Of a DNA stretch of 64,000 bases, positions 24,193 to 32,820 are shown in pieces. The DNA comes from Thalassobaculum_A sp040219215 (GTDB lineage Bacteria > Pseudomonadota > Alphaproteobacteria > Thalassobaculales > Thalassobaculaceae). The notes beneath the pieces are model-generated. The model did no database searches and was not told the DNA's origin. It saw nothing but the letters and a program-made list of their open reading frames with translations. Each line of letters starts with the position of its first letter. The stretch's first letter is position 1. The stretch is from NCBI RefSeq assembly GCF_040219215.1, contig NZ_JAVJSX010000006.1, positions 1 to 64,000 of the forward strand. Reading direction: 5' to 3'. Made by a program: the position numbers and the translations under genes.

Positions 24193-25314
24193 ATGAGCAT
24201 CCGCCCATACCGTGACATCCAACGCCGCCAGTCCCGGCGCATTCACGTTGGCCCGGTTCCGGTCGGCGGCGGCGCCCCGATCACCGTGCAGACCATGACC
24301 AACACGCTGACCACCGACGTTGCGGCCACGGTTGCACAGATCCAGCGGGCCGAAGCCGCCGGCGTTGACATCGTCCGGGTGTCCTGCCCCGACGAAGAGT
24401 CGTCGGCGGCGCTGAAACAGATCGTCCCGCAGGTGTCGGTGCCGATCGTCGCCGACATCCATTTCCACTACAAACGCGCCATCGAAGCCGCCGAGAACGG
24501 TGCCGCCTGCCTGCGCATCAACCCAGGCAACATCGGCTCGGCCTCCCGGGTGCGCGATGTCGTGCAGGCAGCCAAGGACCACGGCTGTTCCATGCGGATC
24601 GGCGTCAACGCCGGCAGCCTGGAAAAGCATCTGCTGGAGAAGTATGGGGAGCCATGCCCCGAGGCGATGGTCGAAAGCGCGCTCGATCACGCCCGGATCC
24701 TCGAGGACAACGATTTCTTCGAGTTCAAGATCAGCGTGAAGGCATCGGACGTGTTCCTGGCGGTCGCCGCCTACCAGGGTCTGGCGGATGCCTGCGACTA
24801 CCCGCTGCACCTTGGTATCACCGAGGCCGGCGCCCAGCGGGTCGGCACGGTCAAGTCGTCGATCGGCATGGGCATGCTGCTGTGGTCGGGTATCGGCGAC
24901 ACTATCCGGGTATCGCTGTCCGCGGCCCCGGAGGAGGAAGTCCGGGTCGGATTCGACATCCTGAAGTCGCTGAACCTGCGTCACCGCGGGGTCAACGTAA
25001 TCTCCTGTCCGTCCTGTGCCCGCCAGCAGTTCGACGTGATCTCGACCGTCCAGGTCCTGGAGGAGCGGCTGGCCCACATCACCACCCCGATGACGGTGTC
25101 GGTGATCGGCTGCGTGGTGAACGGCCCCGGCGAGGCGCGGGAGACCGACATCGGAATCACCGGCGGTGGCAACGGCACGCACATGGTCTATATCGCCGGG
25201 CAGCCCGACCATCGACTGAAGAACGCGAGCGTGGTCGATCACATGGTCGAACTGATCGAGAAGAAGGCCGCCGACATTGAGGCGGAGATGGCCGCGGTCG
25301 CGGCTGCGGAATGA
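24193..25314 (+). CDS. ispG: 4-hydroxy-3-methylbut-2-en-1-yl diphosphate synthase (flavodoxin)
   Basis: IspG (GcpE) is the 4Fe-4S enzyme converting MEcPP to HMBPP in the non-mevalonate isoprenoid pathway. The 373-residue protein has VQTMTNTLTTDV, VRVSCPDEE, LRINPGNIGS and RIGVNAGSLE. Cluster cysteines lie in ISCPSCARQQFDV and IGCVVNGPGEA, giving the expected three ligands. An ATG with a CGAGGCTCCAG upstream marks the start. It is 18 bases before hisS, an order common in Proteobacteria, so co-transcription is likely. Confidence 0.97.
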   Translation: MSIRPYRDIQRRQSRRIHVGPVPVGGGAPITVQTMTNTLTTDVAATVAQIQRAEAAGVDIVRVSCPDEESSAALKQIVPQVSVPIVADIHFHYKRAIEAAENGAACLRINPGNIGSASRVRDVVQAAKDHGCSMRIGVNAGSLEKHLLEKYGEPCPEAMVESALDHARILEDNDFFEFKISVKASDVFLAVAAYQGLADACDYPLHLGITEAGAQRVGTVKSSIGMGMLLWSGIGDTIRVSLSAAPEEEVRVGFDILKSLNLRHRGVNVISCPSCARQQFDVISTVQVLEERLAHITTPMTVSVIGCVVNGPGEARETDIGITGGGNGTHMVYIAGQPDHRLKNASVVDHMVELIEKKAADIEAEMAAVAAAE

Positions 25315-25332
25315 AGCACGGGAGTTCCTGAT

Positions 25333-26577
25333 TTGGCGAAGCTGCAACCGGTCCGCGGTACACACGATCTCCTGCCCGAGGAAGCGCGGCGGCACCGCCA
25401 TATCGTCGAGACCGGGCTGAGCGTTTCCGGACGCTATGGCTTCGGCGAGATCGAGACACCGATCTTCGAGTTCACCGAGGTGTTCGAGCGGCCGCTCGGC
25501 GAAGCGACCGACGTGGTCACGAAGGAGATGTACACCTTCACCGATCGCGGCGGCGAGCAGCTGACGCTGCGTCCGGAGGGGACCGCCAGCGTCTGCCGGG
25601 CGTTGATATCCGGCGGCCTGACCCAGAGCCTGCCGGCAAAGTTCTACTACCAGGGTCCGATGTTCCGGTACGAGCGTCCGCAGAAGGGACGCATGCGGCA
25701 GTTCCACCAGATCGGCATCGAGCTGCTGGGTGCCGCCGAGCCGCAGGCCGACATCGAGGTCATCGCCTGTGGTGCCGACATCCTGGATGCGATCGGGGTG
25801 CTTGATCGCACGACGCTCGAGCTGAATACCCTGGGCGACACCGAGAGCCGGCGTGCCTACCGGGGTGCCCTGGTGGAGTATTTCAGCGGTCACCGCGACG
25901 CCCTGTCCGAGGACAGCCTGCGGCGGCTTGAAGTCAACCCGCTGCGCATCCTCGACAGCAAGGACGAAGGCGACCGTCGCCTGATCAAGGATGCGCCAAG
26001 CTTCGACGATCACCTGAACGCCGCCTCCAAGGATTTCTTCGGGGCTGTCACCCAAGGCCTCGATGCCCTCGGTGTCCGGTTCGTGCGGAATCCGCACCTG
26101 GTGCGCGGGTTCGACTACTACTGCCACACGGCGTTCGAGTTCGTGACCGACGCCCTCGGTGCCCAGGGCACGGTGATGGCGGGTGGCCGCTACGACGGCC
26201 TTGTCGAGACACTCGGCGGCCCGGCCATTCCCGGCGTCGGCTGGGCGGCCGGCATCGAGCGTCTGTCGCTTTTGGCCGAAGGCATTGCCGACCCGGTTCG
26301 GCCGATCGCGATCGTTCCGGTCGGGCCCAATGGCGAGACGGAGGCCCTGAGGCTGTCGCACCGTCTGCGGCGCGCCGGCTTTACGATCGAGCACGGCTAT
26401 TCCGGCAATCTCGGCAAGCGACTCAAGCGCGCGACCAAACTCAGCGCACGCGCCGCAGTAATCCTGGGCGAGGATGAGCTGGCACGCGGGATGGTGCAGC
26501 TTCGCGACCTCGATGCCGGGGCGCAGGACGAGGTCCCTCTCGACCGGATCGAGGAGAGCCTCGCCCGCTTGCGTTAG
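25333..26577 (+). CDS. hisS: Histidine--tRNA ligase
   Basis: HisRS charges tRNA-His in the cytosol. The 414-residue protein begins LQPVRGTHDLLPEEA (motif near the N-terminus) and shows class II motif 2 (FYYQGPMFRYERPQKGRMRQF), the histidine loops LVRGFDYYCHTAFE and GGRYDGLVETLGG, and motif 3 with AAGIERLSLL. An anticodon-binding domain occupies roughly the last 90 residues (AIVPVGPNGETEAL). The start is TTG at 25333, preceded by GGGAG about nine bases upstream; no ATG fits the conserved start. It is followed 13 bases later by the glutamyl-tRNA-reductase-like gene. Confidence 0.96.
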   Translation: MAKLQPVRGTHDLLPEEARRHRHIVETGLSVSGRYGFGEIETPIFEFTEVFERPLGEATDVVTKEMYTFTDRGGEQLTLRPEGTASVCRALISGGLTQSLPAKFYYQGPMFRYERPQKGRMRQFHQIGIELLGAAEPQADIEVIACGADILDAIGVLDRTTLELNTLGDTESRRAYRGALVEYFSGHRDALSEDSLRRLEVNPLRILDSKDEGDRRLIKDAPSFDDHLNAASKDFFGAVTQGLDALGVRFVRNPHLVRGFDYYCHTAFEFVTDALGAQGTVMAGGRYDGLVETLGGPAIPGVGWAAGIERLSLLAEGIADPVRPIAIVPVGPNGETEALRLSHRLRRAGFTIEHGYSGNLGKRLKRATKLSARAAVILGEDELARGMVQLRDLDAGAQDEVPLDRIEESLARLR

Positions 26578-26590
26578 CGGGGAGACGGCC

Positions 26591-27856
26591 ATGACGGCCG
26601 GAAATGCGCCGATCTCCGTGATCGGGCTCAGCCACCGGACCTGCCCGGACAGCCTGCGCGAGCGGCTGTATGTCGATGATTCCGAAGTGGCCGCCGTCAT
26701 CGGCACTCTGCGCATTCGCGGGGTCCGCGAGGCCATCGTGCTGTCGACCTGCGATCGGGTGGAGGTAACCGCGGCGTTCCGCGACGGCGACATGGCGCCG
26801 ATGACCGTCGCCACGGCACTCGGCGGTCCCATCGGGCTGCGCGGCGAGCAACTGATCCCCCATCTCTACCGTCACGACGGCAGCGACGCCGTGCGCCATG
26901 TCTTTCGCGTCGCCAGTGCCCTCGACAGCCAGATCGTCGGCGAGCCTCAGGTTCTCGGCCAGGTCAAGGCGGCCCAGCGCCTGTCGAAGGATCTCAACGC
27001 CGACGGTCCAGCGATCGACCGGATCCTCCAGGCCGCCTACGCGATCGCCAAGAGGGTCCGAACCGAGACCCGGATCGGTGAAGGGGCCGTGTCCCTCGCG
27101 ACGGCGGCGGTGGCCAGGATACACGACCTGCATGGCGCCCTCGACGGCCGCTCCGCCCTGGTCATCGGCGGTGACGAATTGAGCCTGATGATCGCACGCC
27201 AGTTGCGCGCCGTCGGGCTTCGCGACCTGACGGTCCTCGACCTGTTTCGCAAGCGCGCGGCGGTCACCGCCGCCGAGTTGGAGGCCCACCACGGCCCCAT
27301 GGGCGACCTTGCCGATGCCCTGGATCGTGCCGATGTGGTCATCGCGGGCCTTGGCATCGGCCGATACCTGATCACTGCCGAGATGATGCAGGCCGTGCTG
27401 CGCCGCCGGCGGCGGCGGCCGGTCTTCCTGCTCGACCTTGCGGTACCGGGCGACATCGAGCCGGCCGTGCATCGCCTGGACGAGGCTTATGTCTATGACG
27501 TCGCCGACCTGGAGAGGGTCACCCACGAGGGCCGGGCCGGCCGGGAGGCGGAAGCGGCCAGGGCCGAAGCCCTCGTCGAAGAAGCCGTGGTGCGATTCGA
27601 CCATCTGCAGTCGGTGCGCGACGCGGGCGCGGACATTGCGCGGCTGCGCGCCCATGTGGAAGCGCTGGCCCTGACTGCGGCGGGCGACAGCCCGGAAGCC
27701 GCCGCCATCGCCCGGCGGATTGCCGGACGGCTGTTGCACGCTCCCAGCGAGGCTCTGCGTCGGCGCGCTGCCGCCGGACGGCTGGACAACGACATCTTGA
27801 CGCTCATCAACGAAATGTTCGGCATGGATGGCGCGCCGAAAGGAGACGACACGTGA
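26591..27856 (+). CDS. hemA: Glutamyl-tRNA reductase-like protein
   Basis: Glutamyl-tRNA reductase (GluTR) makes glutamate-1-semialdehyde, the first step of the C5 route to 5-aminolevulinate. The 421-residue protein shows VIGLSHRTCPDSLRERL, the active-site cysteine in VLSTCDRVEV (Asn of the usual STCNR is Asp), HLYRHDGSDAVRHVFRVA, IVGEPQVLGQVK, AKRVRTETRIGEGAVS and FLLDLAVPGDIEPAV. The NADPH loop, usually GAGEMG, reads GGDELS, and the following NRT is DLF, so cofactor binding may be altered. Most Alphaproteobacteria use the Shemin enzyme instead, so this may be a paralogue with another role. ATG 26591 follows GGGGAGACGG. It overlaps prfA by four bases (GTGA). Confidence 0.85.
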   Translation: MTAGNAPISVIGLSHRTCPDSLRERLYVDDSEVAAVIGTLRIRGVREAIVLSTCDRVEVTAAFRDGDMAPMTVATALGGPIGLRGEQLIPHLYRHDGSDAVRHVFRVASALDSQIVGEPQVLGQVKAAQRLSKDLNADGPAIDRILQAAYAIAKRVRTETRIGEGAVSLATAAVARIHDLHGALDGRSALVIGGDELSLMIARQLRAVGLRDLTVLDLFRKRAAVTAAELEAHHGPMGDLADALDRADVVIAGLGIGRYLITAEMMQAVLRRRRRRPVFLLDLAVPGDIEPAVHRLDEAYVYDVADLERVTHEGRAGREAEAARAEALVEEAVVRFDHLQSVRDAGADIARLRAHVEALALTAAGDSPEAAAIARRIAGRLLHAPSEALRRRAAAGRLDNDILTLINEMFGMDGAPKGDDT

Positions 27857-28923
27857 GCCTCGATGAAAAGCTCGACCGGGTGCTGACCCGCGCCCTGGAG
27901 CTCGAAGCCCGTTTGGCAAGCCCGGACGGCTTCGTCCAGTCCGACTTCCAGCGGCTGTCGAAGGAACTGGCCGAGCTGACACCCGTCGTCGAAACCGTGG
28001 CGCTGTTGCGCCGGACCCGGGCCGAGTTGGCGGATGCCCAGGCTCTGGCCGAGGAGTCCGATGGTGAGATGCGGGAACTGGCCGAGGAGGAGGCTGCGGC
28101 CATCGAGGCCAGGCTGCCTGAGCTGGAGCGGGCAATGATGCTCCACCTGCTGCCGCGCGACGAGGCCGATGCCCGCAACGCCATTCTGGAGGTCCGGGCC
28201 GGAACAGGCGGCGACGAGGCCGCCCTGTTCGCCGCCGACCTGTTTGCCATGTACCAGCGCTACGCCCAGGGGCGCGGCTGGCGCTTTGAGACAATGGAGG
28301 TCTCGGAGAACGAAATCGGCGGCTACAAGGAAGCCATCGCCACGATCAGCGGACAGTCGGTGTTCGCCCATCTGAAGTTCGAATCCGGTGTTCATCGAGT
28401 GCAGCGCGTGCCCGTCACGGAGTCCCAGGGGCGGATTCACACCTCGGCCGCCACCGTCGCCGTGCTGCCCGAAGCCGAGGAGGTGGACATCGCGATCGAC
28501 GAGAAGGATCTGCGGGTCGACGTCTACCGCTCCAGCGGCGCCGGCGGCCAGCACGTCAACACCACCGACAGCGCGGTGCGCATCACCCACCTGCCCACCG
28601 GTGTCGTCGTCACCCAGCAGGACGAGAAATCCCAGCACAAGAACCGCGCCAAGGCGATGAAGATCCTGCGGGCCCGGCTGTTCGACCAGGAGCGCACCCG
28701 GCGCGACAGCGCGCGCGCCGCCGACCGCAAAAGCCAGATCGGCTCCGGCGACCGGTCGGAGCGTATTCGCACCTACAACTTCCCGCAGGGCCGGGTCACC
28801 GATCACAGGATCAACCTGACGCTCTACAAGATTGACAAGGTCATGACCGGCGAGGCGCTCGACGAGATCGTCGACGCCCTGATCGCCGAGGACGAGGCCG
28901 AGCGGCTGGCGACTCTGACGTGA
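27853..28923 (+). CDS. prfA: Peptide chain release factor 1
   Basis: RF1 ends translation at UAA and UAG. The 356-residue protein has the coiled N-terminal domain and the catalytic GGQ in SSGAGGQHVNTTDSAVR. The flanking segments VRAGTGGDEAALFAADLF, VHRVQRVPVTE and SQHKNRAKAMKILRARL are standard. The PxT-type anticodon motif region is in domain 2/4 as expected. GTG at 27853 overlaps the upstream stop (GTGA), with AAAGGAGAC upstream. It is likewise overlapped by prmC at its end. Gln methylation of GGQ by PrmC explains the conserved order. Confidence 0.96.
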   Translation: MSLDEKLDRVLTRALELEARLASPDGFVQSDFQRLSKELAELTPVVETVALLRRTRAELADAQALAEESDGEMRELAEEEAAAIEARLPELERAMMLHLLPRDEADARNAILEVRAGTGGDEAALFAADLFAMYQRYAQGRGWRFETMEVSENEIGGYKEAIATISGQSVFAHLKFESGVHRVQRVPVTESQGRIHTSAATVAVLPEAEEVDIAIDEKDLRVDVYRSSGAGGQHVNTTDSAVRITHLPTGVVVTQQDEKSQHKNRAKAMKILRARLFDQERTRRDSARAADRKSQIGSGDRSERIRTYNFPQGRVTDHRINLTLYKIDKVMTGEALDEIVDALIAEDEAERLATLT

Positions 28924-29804
28924 CCAGCGTGGCCGACCTGCTGCGCGACGCCGCCCGCCGCCTGCGCGCCTGCGGCATCGACAGCGCGCGGATCGATGCC
29001 CGGCTTCTGCTGGGCGAAGCGATGGAGCGTGAGGTCTGGCCGCACGAGTCGGGCCCGGTCACACCAGCTGAACGCGCTCGCTTCGAGACATTGCTGGCAC
29101 GCCGGCTGGGCCGCGAACCGGTATCCCGGATCCTTGGGAGGCGCGCATTCTGGACGCTCGATCTGATCGTCGGACCCGATACCCTGGATCCCCGCGCGGA
29201 TACCGAAACCCTGATAGAGGCGGCACTGGCCGCGTTTGCAGACCGCGAGCCGCCGCGCCGCATCATCGACCTCGGCACCGGTACCGGCTGCCTGCTGCTG
29301 GCTGCCCTTGCCGCGTTTCCAACCGCAACCGGTCTCGGGATAGATCGGTCGCACAGCGCGATCGAAACCGCCCAGGCGAACGCCGTGCGCAACGGGCTGT
29401 CCGGGCGTGCCGGGTTTCAGACGATCGGCTGGGACGAACTGCCGCAGGACCAGGGGGATCTGATTCTGTCGAACCCGCCCTACATAGACGACTCGACGCT
29501 GAGTGCGCTGGCCCCGGAGGTTGTCCGCTTCGACCCGCGGGACGCTCTGTCGGGCGGCGCGGACGGGCTTGACGCTTACCGTGGTTTGGCCGGTGTGCTG
29601 CCACGCTTGATGGCCTCGCAAGGGATCGCGATCCTGGAACTTGGGGCAGGACAGCGCAGGGATGTCGAAGCACTGATGGTCGGGGTTGGCTTTGCCATCC
29701 AGGAAGTACGCAAGGACTTGGGAAATATCGAGCGTGCTTTGGTTCTGAAATGGAATGACACTGGTGATGGCGGCTTAGACCTGCGTCATTTATGCTTGGA
29801 ATAG
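28920..29804 (+). CDS. prmC: Peptide chain release factor N5-glutamine methyltransferase
   Basis: PrmC methylates the GGQ glutamine of RF1 and RF2. The 294-residue protein has an N-terminal helical domain (about 1-95, with ARRLGREPVSRILGRR) and a catalytic domain with motif I IIDLGTGTGCLLLAALA and the diagnostic LILSNPPYI. GTG 28920 overlaps the prfA stop (GTGA). The last 15 residues (NDTGDGGLDLRHLCLE) are less typical. Transcription with prfA is likely. Confidence 0.95.
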   Translation: MTSVADLLRDAARRLRACGIDSARIDARLLLGEAMEREVWPHESGPVTPAERARFETLLARRLGREPVSRILGRRAFWTLDLIVGPDTLDPRADTETLIEAALAAFADREPPRRIIDLGTGTGCLLLAALAAFPTATGLGIDRSHSAIETAQANAVRNGLSGRAGFQTIGWDELPQDQGDLILSNPPYIDDSTLSALAPEVVRFDPRDALSGGADGLDAYRGLAGVLPRLMASQGIAILELGAGQRRDVEALMVGVGFAIQEVRKDLGNIERALVLKWNDTGDGGLDLRHLCLE

Positions 29805-29988
29805 GCCGGAATTCGGTCTACTGTTTTCTCACGCATCGCAGGCCAGCGGGCCCGGTGCGGCCACTCACTCGACGGACCATCGATCTTGCAGACCGCCCGC
29901 TTACGTGTGGGCCGCTTGCAACACAGGGTTACGAGTGACGGGAACGGACGATGGGTTCGTTCCACGACAATAGGACTCGCGAGAAGGA

Positions 29989-31047
29989 ATGAGACAAGGG
30001 CCACACCAGAAGCGTGGACGCGGTCGCGGCAATCATCGCCGATCGAACACGCCGAACCGCAACCAAACCTTCGACAGCAACGGGCCCGACGTCCGGATCC
30101 GCGGCAACGCCACTCAGGTTCATGAGAAGTACCTGAACTTGGCGCGTGACGCTGCCGCGTCCGGGGATCGGGTACTGGCCGAGAGCTACTTCCAGCACGC
30201 CGAGCACTATTACCGCATCCTGAGTGTCTTCCAGGACGCCCAGGGCGGTGAGAACCGGGGCCAGCAACCGAACCAGAATGGCGGCTCCCGCGACTGGGAT
30301 CAGGACGACGACGATCGCGACAGCGGTGGCGACGACAGGAATGATCGCAACGGCGACGATTCCTCCGACCGCGATCGTGGCGACCGTCAGCGTGCCGAGA
30401 ACGATCGCGGAGGCGACGGCAACAATCGCGATCGGGGCGACCGGTTCAACCGGGAACGCGGCGAGCGTGATCGAGGTGACCGAGACCGCAATGTCAGCGA
30501 TCGAAACGGTGGCGACCGGAACAGCGGAGACCGCAATGGCGGCGATCGCGACCGGAATGATCGCAATGCCGGAGATCGGGATCGCGGCGACCGGCGCCCA
30601 GCGCGTGCCGAGAGCGATTTCACCCCGCGGAACGATCGCGCGGAATCCGTGCCGATCTCTCAGCCGAAGCCTGCCGAAGCGCCTGCTTCCGAGGCCGAAC
30701 AGCCGGTGACCCGGGCGCCTGAGCCGACGGTCGCGCAGCCGCAGTTGGTTCCTGTCGAACCCACAGCAGCAGCGAGCCCGGCGGCCCAGCCGCAACGCGC
30801 CGAGCCTGAAGAGGACGGAATCCGCCGGACGCTTCGTCTGACGCCATCGCGGGGTCCGCGGGCAGCCGCTGCGGCGAAGGAGGCAGCCTCTCCGGTTGCC
30901 GACGCAGCGGAAGCCGTCGAGCCGGTGCCAAGCGCTGACGCCGAACCGGTGCGCAAGCCGCGTCGTCGCAAGGCGGCGCCAAAGACCGAGGACAGCGTTA
31001 AGCCGTCGGCGGTGAACGATGATGAAGGGTCCGTCGCCGCAAGCTGA
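29989..31047 (+). CDS. DUF4167 domain-containing protein with long Asp/Arg/Gly/Asn repeat region
   Basis: A 352-residue protein whose first 80 residues match DUF4167: RGRGNHRRS, FDSNGPDVRIRGNA, VHEKYLNLARDAAASGDRVLAESYFQHAEHYYRI-type helical segments. DUF4167 genes follow prmC in many Alphaproteobacteria; the function is unknown. The remainder is a disordered region: residues about 100-205 form runs of GDRNGGDRDRN-type repeats, then Pro/Ala/Glu-rich sequence and a basic patch RRRKAAP near the end, suggesting nucleic-acid binding. AGAAGGA precedes the ATG at 29989. The 184-base upstream gap holds an inverted repeat GGAACG (29941-29946)/CGTTCC (29958-29963) that may form a leader hairpin. Confidence 0.9.
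   Translation: MRQGPHQKRGRGRGNHRRSNTPNRNQTFDSNGPDVRIRGNATQVHEKYLNLARDAAASGDRVLAESYFQHAEHYYRILSVFQDAQGGENRGQQPNQNGGSRDWDQDDDDRDSGGDDRNDRNGDDSSDRDRGDRQRAENDRGGDGNNRDRGDRFNRERGERDRGDRDRNVSDRNGGDRNSGDRNGGDRDRNDRNAGDRDRGDRRPARAESDFTPRNDRAESVPISQPKPAEAPASEAEQPVTRAPEPTVAQPQLVPVEPTAAASPAAQPQRAEPEEDGIRRTLRLTPSRGPRAAAAAKEAASPVADAAEAVEPVPSADAEPVRKPRRRKAAPKTEDSVKPSAVNDDEGSVAAS
30300..30600 (+). repeat. Degenerate tandem repeat coding for Gly-Asp-Arg-Asn
   Basis: About 300 bases within the DUF4167 gene are built of imperfect repeats of GGCGACCG/GATCGC/AACGG units, coding strings such as GDRNGGDRD. Copies differ from one another at silent and coding positions, so the array is old and under drift, not a recent expansion. 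Such arrays change length between related strains. Confidence 0.7.
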
Positions 31048-31050
31048 CGG

Positions 31051-31734
31051 CTACTCGATCCAACGATCGAAGAACTCGACGAGCGTCCGGCCGGGCTCCG
31101 GCCGGAATCGCTCGTCGAGCGTTTGCATCGCCGCCACCCGGTCCAGCCGGAACGAGCGAAAGTCGACGCGCAGTTCGCACCACGCCGCCAGCAGCCATTT
31201 CGGCCCGTAGAACAGCAGCCCAAGCGGCCGGACCCGGCGTTCTGACCGGCGCCCGTTCTCATCCTCGTACAGCAGCTCCAATACGCGCCGATCACGGATG
31301 GCCCGTCGGTACGGTCCGGTATCGATGCGGTATTCGGCTCCGAGATGCTGCCTGGGTGGCGCGAACAGTGCGAGGTCGCCAATCCGACGCTCGAGTTCAT
31401 CCGGTACCGCCGCCCGGACCCGATCGATCGCCCGGCCGGCCGCCTCGGCCATTGCCGGATCGGTCCAGCTCTGGACGATCCGCAAACCGAGCGTCAACGC
31501 CTCGATCTCGTCCGCATCGAACATCAGCGGCGGTAGATGGTAGCCCGGTCGCAGAATGTATCCGACGCCGGCAGACCCTTCGATCGGCACACCGCTGGCC
31601 ATCAGGTCCGTCATGTCGCGGTAGATCGTCCGGGGTGATACCTCCAGCAGCGATGCCAGATCCGACGCCCGGGTTGCCCGGCGGCGACGGCGCAGTTCAT
31701 CGACAATCCGGAAAAGGCGATCAGCACGACGCAT
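31051..31734 (-). CDS. YafY-type transcriptional regulator with WYL domain
   Basis: A 227-residue regulator of the HTH-WYL (YafY/DeoR-like) family. The N-terminal winged helix (about 1-60) has RLFRIVDELRRRRRATRASDLASLL and VSPRTIYRDMTDLMASG; the C-terminal WYL domain (about 130-215) has RAIRDRRVLELLYEDENG and RRVRPLGLLFYGPKWLLAAWC. Start ATG 31734 begins the conserved HTH; an upstream ATG at 31776 would add 14 residues. Many WYL regulators sit beside the gene they control, but here only a 254-base divergent gap to the convergently placed MOSC gene and no clear target are seen. The 3' end is three bases from the DUF4167 stop. Confidence 0.88.
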   Translation of the reverse strand: MRRADRLFRIVDELRRRRRATRASDLASLLEVSPRTIYRDMTDLMASGVPIEGSAGVGYILRPGYHLPPLMFDADEIEALTLGLRIVQSWTDPAMAEAAGRAIDRVRAAVPDELERRIGDLALFAPPRQHLGAEYRIDTGPYRRAIRDRRVLELLYEDENGRRSERRVRPLGLLFYGPKWLLAAWCELRVDFRSFRLDRVAAMQTLDERFRPEPGRTLVEFFDRWIE

Positions 31735-31988
31735 CTCACATCGTATCGCATACTGTTGCCACAACGGTGTCAGCAACTACCGGAATTCGGCGGATTTGTC
31801 CTGCTGCTCCTGACAGTTCCTGGCAAGAGAGCGCGGCAGACTTGCGGCATGGGACCTTGCTACGACACAGATCGCCTCATTGCCCTCGGAATCGACCCGC
31901 GGGTGCCCCGAAGCATCACACCGGACCGGCACCGCCCGCCGTTGCCACTACGAACGCTGCTGAAGCGATGGCTGTCGCGGATCCTCGG

Positions 31989-32750
31989 TCAGTCGAGGAC
32001 AGTCACCGTATCGCCCGGAGCAATCCGGCCGCCGACCGTCACCCGCGCATAGACCCCGCAGTCGTCGTGCCCGAAGCCGCGGCGCAAATCCCGCGGCACG
32101 GTCAGATCGCGCTGCCCGGTGTCGGGATCGACATTGGTCGCAGCACACCGACCGATGCGCGCCTCGACAACCAGTTCGGCCGCACCGATCCGCAGCCGTC
32201 GGCCAACCCATCCGAACTCAGCCCACGGCGCAGCATCGGCCAACAGCACGTTTCCGCGGAACCGGGCCGGGTCGACCGGCTTGCCCACCACCCGCTCAAG
32301 GTCACTGACCGAAGCCGGGTTGATGATCGAGATGAACGGCGCGTCGGCGTCGGTGAAGGCCTCGTTGCCACGGTCCACCAACCGCGGCGCACCCCGCAAC
32401 TCGGCCTTCATGTAGGCCGCGAAGAACTGCTCGATGACGGTGCGGCCGTTGGCGGTCGACAGCACTCCGTGCGCGATCATCCGGCCGTGGCGCTTGAGCG
32501 CCAGCGTCTCGGTCGCCTCGTCGTACTCCGCCGTCAGGGCGGCCAGCCGCGGGTTGCTCATCAGCTGCAGGAAATGCGCCTTGGCCAGCCACTTCGGTGA
32601 CGCCTGGTCGATCGGCGCGGTGCCATGGGCAATCGCGAAGCGCCGGTCGTGCGGGATCGTGCGCCCCGGCGACAACTCAACGGCGTCCAATGCCTGCGCA
32701 GACAGGCCTTTGACCGGGTAACGGCGCAATCCGGCGACGGTGGTGCTCAT
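31989..32750 (-). CDS. MOSC domain-containing protein
   Basis: A 253-residue protein with an N-terminal MOSC-associated beta barrel (RRYPVKGLSAQALDAVEL) and a C-terminal MOSC domain (FRGNVLLADAAPWAEFGWVGRRLRIG, RIGRCAATNVDPDTG, DCGVYARVTVGGRIAPGD). MOSC domains, known from molybdenum-cofactor sulfurases and YcbX/YiiM, carry sulfur on a conserved cysteine, here in GRCAATNVD. Likely an oxidoreductase partner, for example in N-hydroxylated compound reduction as for YcbX. ATG 32750 is used because the longer ORF lacks conservation. It is divergent from clpB. Confidence 0.88.
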   Translation of the reverse strand: MSTTVAGLRRYPVKGLSAQALDAVELSPGRTIPHDRRFAIAHGTAPIDQASPKWLAKAHFLQLMSNPRLAALTAEYDEATETLALKRHGRMIAHGVLSTANGRTVIEQFFAAYMKAELRGAPRLVDRGNEAFTDADAPFISIINPASVSDLERVVGKPVDPARFRGNVLLADAAPWAEFGWVGRRLRIGAAELVVEARIGRCAATNVDPDTGQRDLTVPRDLRRGFGHDDCGVYARVTVGGRIAPGDTVTVLD

Positions 32751-32820
32751 GTCCCGACAGAACCTTTCCGCCGGGTCCGTGTCAACGATTGCACACAGCG
32801 TGGTTGCAGCGTCATCGGCG

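Noticed and set aside
24166..26832. 888-codon frame on the minus strand
   Set aside because: Runs antisense across ispG, hisS and the following gene, which are all strongly supported; composition is an artefact of GC-rich wobble positions.
29929..30795. Long hydrophobic-looking frame on the minus strand, like a membrane protein
   Set aside because: It is the antisense reading of the Asp/Arg/Gly/Asn repeat tract of the DUF4167 gene; repeats of GAC and CGC read as Val, Ala and Ile in reverse. It has no ribosome site and no family resemblance.
31850..32052. Small plus-strand frame starting MGPCYDTDRLIALG
   Set aside because: It lacks a convincing ribosome site, overlaps the MOSC gene by 64 bases, and its third-position bias is mixed. 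Kept only as a remark under the WYL-regulator finding.
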